This document shows, piece by piece, positions 42,344 to 44,572 of a DNA stretch of 44,572 nucleotides. The notes beneath the pieces are model-generated. The model ran no database searches. It was given only the letters and a program-made list of their open reading frames with translations, and was not told the DNA's origin. Source of the DNA: Desulfobulbaceae bacterium (lineage in GTDB: Bacteria; Desulfobacterota; Desulfobulbia; Desulfobulbales; Desulfobulbaceae). The stretch's first letter is position 1. Each line of letters starts with the position of its first letter. A program made the position numbers and the translations under genes. The stretch spans positions 1 through 44,572 of the forward strand of contig JANTGH010000012.1 of the NCBI GenBank assembly GCA_024763055.1, in the 5' to 3' direction.

Positions 42344-42704
42344 GTAGTTTGGGCCGTGAATTCCAGGTTCGTCATAAATAAACAGCCTGCTTTGAGAACA
42401 ATCCTGATAATTCCCGGAACAGGCTGAAATTTTCTCCTCAATACATTATGTTATGCGAAAATTGTTCTGTTGTCACGAATAAATAAGCATTGCTGAACCG
42501 AATTTTATATGAAAGTGCCCTTCAAGATGTTGACGCTGACGACACTTTCATCGTTCGTTGTGGCTGTGTTCTTAAAATTTTGGTCCAGCCACGCTGGTTA
42601 CAATCCAGTCAAACGATAAAAATCGACCGAACCGCTACCTTTCAGTCCCTATCATAAAAAATTTTGCTTTTGCAGCTGTCTGCCCGACATCAACAGTTTT
42701 CTCT
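42344..42704. other. spacer between RTX and TolC-like genes
   Basis: A 361-bp region without a convincing gene. It contains an inverted pair GAAAGTG/CACTTTC (42511-42517 and 42543-42549) with a 25-base loop but no U-tract. The likely promoter of the TolC-like gene is in the AT-rich part around 42440-42520; no boxes were assigned. Confidence 0.4.
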
Positions 42705-44572
42705 TCATGTAGCAAGAACTTCTTCGTGAAGGGGAGCAGGTTCCTGAATATCCTCCGGAATAATTGCATCGTCAACACCAAGTCCCGCGTCTTCAGGTTC
42801 AAGCAACGGCTGCTCCTCCGGTGTCGCGTCAAGACCGTCCATGGGTGGAATTTCATCCAGAGCAGCAGGAGCTGCATCACTTACCATAAATGGATCCAGA
42901 GATCCTTCCGCCCCGGCATTTCCACCGGCATCGGTTACCGCAAAATGATCCAGTGTGGCATCCACATTGCCTGCGGAACCATCAAACGAATCCAGAAGAC
43001 CGGTGTCGTCCGGGTCGGTTGCCGAAAAAGATGCATCCTGATCATTTGCATCGGCTAAAACAACTGTCGGTGTTTGGCCAACGCTTGCAATATCGTCATC
43101 AATATCTGTATCCGATTGCAGTGTTTGTTCCGTTGTTATACTCGGTTCAGCTGTTGTTACGATCGGTTCAACAGCGGTACTGTGTTCCTGCGACTGCTGC
43201 CCGCTGTCGGCTGCAGGAGAGGGACTCTGGTGCGTAACGGATTCAGTGGCCTGTACCGGAGCAGAATGCTCTTGTGCGGCATGCACCTGCTCAGAAGTTT
43301 CCGATGATACCGCTGCCTGATCATGAACGGATTCCGGGCCGGCAATGTTATCAGCCATACTTTCTCCATGTATTGGAGATGCATGATGTTCAACCTCGGT
43401 TTTCTGATCATCAGCAAAATGCCCGGGTTCCTCGTCCGTATCTTCACCTGAAGTATGGGTGGATAGCGTAGAAGAAGGGAGTTGATCCAGGTGCAGGTCT
43501 CCCACGGAAATCATTCCCGGATCCGCTGCATTTCCAGTTTGCCCGGAAGTTTCTGCAGTTACATTTGTCTCGTGAGAATAATTTTCCGTTTCACTCGGGC
43601 CACTCTCAGTTGTCGGATCCACCGGATTCTGACTATGTTCGCCATTAACAGATGCCATGTCAGTCCGCATATCAATATCAATAGAAGGAACCTTGATTTC
43701 CATGGTAGAATCGTCATGAGCCTGAGTGGTTCCCATGGTCGCCATATCATCAGGCAGCGAGGAAAGAACATTGTCACGACGATTCCCCGCCGTCATGGTA
43801 TCACTTACGCTGTCATCAATATGTTCAAGGAAATCACCATGATCAAGTTCGGTTTTGGCCACCAGCATATCCTCAACATGTTCCATGGCCGCGTCCTCAT
43901 TGACATAGCTCTTACCAACCTGCTCGACCAACTGCTGTATGTCTTCTTCGGATGCCGTTCGCAGGTCAATATGTACATCGGCCAGGGCTTCACGGATCTC
44001 ATCGGTGATGACAATACCATCGTAGGCGTCACCGTTTTTATCCAGCGACTGGAGGAAGGTGGCCATGTTTTCCGTATACTCATCATTGAGATCGGTGCGG
44101 TCAACATCAGCTATATCCTGGAGAAAGGTCTGACCACTTGCAACGTCATCGGCTGTGGCCACTCCAAGGGTGACGCCACCAACAGTAAAGGTCACGTCAT
44201 CGCCGGCAACAAAGGCGAAATCACCATTCGCATCGGTAATCCCATGCAGACCGGATGATGTTTGATATTCGAGACCTTCAACTGCGCCGTCAATGACGCT
44301 GCTTGACCCCAGATCCGAAGTTGCTATGTCTCCATCAGAAAAACGAAGTGTCTCAACATTGTCGACCTCAACCGCCTTACTTTCTTCGTTTAAGGATTCT
44401 GTTACACTGATTGTTCCACCTGAACTTTGAAATGAATAATCACTCTTGTTCCCTGCAAAAACGACGGTATCAGTCCCTTCTCCGCCGTCGATCCGGTCAC
44501 CGGAATCACCATAGATATAATCGTTGCCCGTTCCGCCGGATACAGTGTCTTCACCGCCGCGGGCGTCTATGG
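42705..44572 (-). CDS. RTX-type secreted protein, C-terminal part
   Basis: The frame is open to the window edge, so the N-terminus is missing; 621 residues are visible. The first ~40 contain calcium-binding nonapeptide-type repeats (GGEDTVSGGTGNDYIYGD, then RIDGGEGTDTVVF). A small beta domain follows (SSVIDGAVEGLEYQTSSG... DANGDFAFVAGDDVTFTVGG) resembling carboxypeptidase-regulatory-like modules, then a helical acidic region and a long, low-complexity Ser/Thr/Glu/His-rich tail (~350 residues, ending DIQEPAPLHEEVLAT). RTX proteins are exported by type I systems through a TolC-like channel; such a gene lies 361 bp downstream. The long disordered acidic tail after the RTX repeats is unusual in a type I substrate, where the secretion signal is at the C-terminus. 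An internal Val (GTG) at 44195 could be mistaken for a start. Confidence 0.82.
   Translation of the reverse strand, partial: IDARGGEDTVSGGTGNDYIYGDSGDRIDGGEGTDTVVFAGNKSDYSFQSSGGTISVTESLNEESKAVEVDNVETLRFSDGDIATSDLGSSSVIDGAVEGLEYQTSSGLHGITDANGDFAFVAGDDVTFTVGGVTLGVATADDVASGQTFLQDIADVDRTDLNDEYTENMATFLQSLDKNGDAYDGIVITDEIREALADVHIDLRTASEEDIQQLVEQVGKSYVNEDAAMEHVEDMLVAKTELDHGDFLEHIDDSVSDTMTAGNRRDNVLSSLPDDMATMGTTQAHDDSTMEIKVPSIDIDMRTDMASVNGEHSQNPVDPTTESGPSETENYSHETNVTAETSGQTGNAADPGMISVGDLHLDQLPSSTLSTHTSGEDTDEEPGHFADDQKTEVEHHASPIHGESMADNIAGPESVHDQAAVSSETSEQVHAAQEHSAPVQATESVTHQSPSPAADSGQQSQEHSTAVEPIVTTAEPSITTEQTLQSDTDIDDDIASVGQTPTVVLADANDQDASFSATDPDDTGLLDSFDGSAGNVDATLDHFAVTDAGGNAGAEGSLDPFMVSDAAPAALDEIPPMDGLDATPEEQPLLEPEDAGLGVDDAIIPEDIQEPAPLHEEVLAT

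Noticed and set aside
1-44572. CRISPR array, tRNA or rRNA genes
   Set aside because: No regularly spaced direct repeats and no cloverleaf or rRNA-like sequence were noticed on either strand.

Overview
The window looks like a chromosomal segment of a Gram-negative bacterium, probably a member of the Desulfobacterota (former Deltaproteobacteria; Desulfobulbales or Desulfuromonadales would fit). The reasons are an LbtU-type outer-membrane porin, a TolC-type outer-membrane factor, lipoproteins, a clustered beta-oxidation operon, type-I aconitase and citrate synthase, and a surface multicopper-oxidase cluster with NosL and SCO1. This placement is inferred from gene content only; no 16S rRNA or tRNA gene is visible.

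Layout. (1) 1-2752: the 3' end of a VIT/CCC1-family membrane protein, a REP-like inverted pair, then a cobalamin riboswitch and intrinsic terminator ahead of an outer-membrane porin. (2) 2758-18904, all minus strand: citrate synthase, a decayed small secreted-protein gene, an alpha/beta hydrolase, then a tightly packed fatty-acid operon. That operon runs acyl-CoA synthetase, thiolase, FadJ-like bifunctional enzyme, FadE-like dehydrogenase, acyltransferase-hydrolase fusion, aconitase. A signal peptidase and a small NTF2-like protein follow. The set would activate long-chain fatty acids, oxidise them to acetyl-CoA and feed the TCA cycle. (3) 19595-38087, all plus strand: fourteen closely spaced or overlapping genes. 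They encode exported proteins (a DUF1566 protein, a 1695-aa SdrD-B/beta-helix protein, three cupredoxin proteins, a lipoprotein, a subtilase and a GEVED/InlB-repeat protein) followed by a copper-handling module (NosL, a His-rich small protein, an FtsX-type permease and LolD-type ATPase, a Cys/His membrane protein, SCO1). (4) 38109-44572, minus strand: a cytochrome c/periplasmic-binding fusion, a HIT protein, a structured MITE-like element, a TolC-like factor and the C-terminal part of an RTX protein cut by the window edge.

The most interesting system is region 3. The copper ligands of one multicopper oxidase appear to be divided between two separate polypeptides. The first carries HxxHxH and HCH(x5)HxxxxM (type-1 site plus half of the trinuclear site). 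The second carries HPFHHHG and HSH (the other half, no Cys). A third cupredoxin protein has lost all ligands and may be structural. The next genes encode the copper-delivery proteins expected to load such an enzyme. This suggests an extracytoplasmic, heteromeric multicopper oxidase on a large surface scaffold. Its substrate cannot be read from the sequence.
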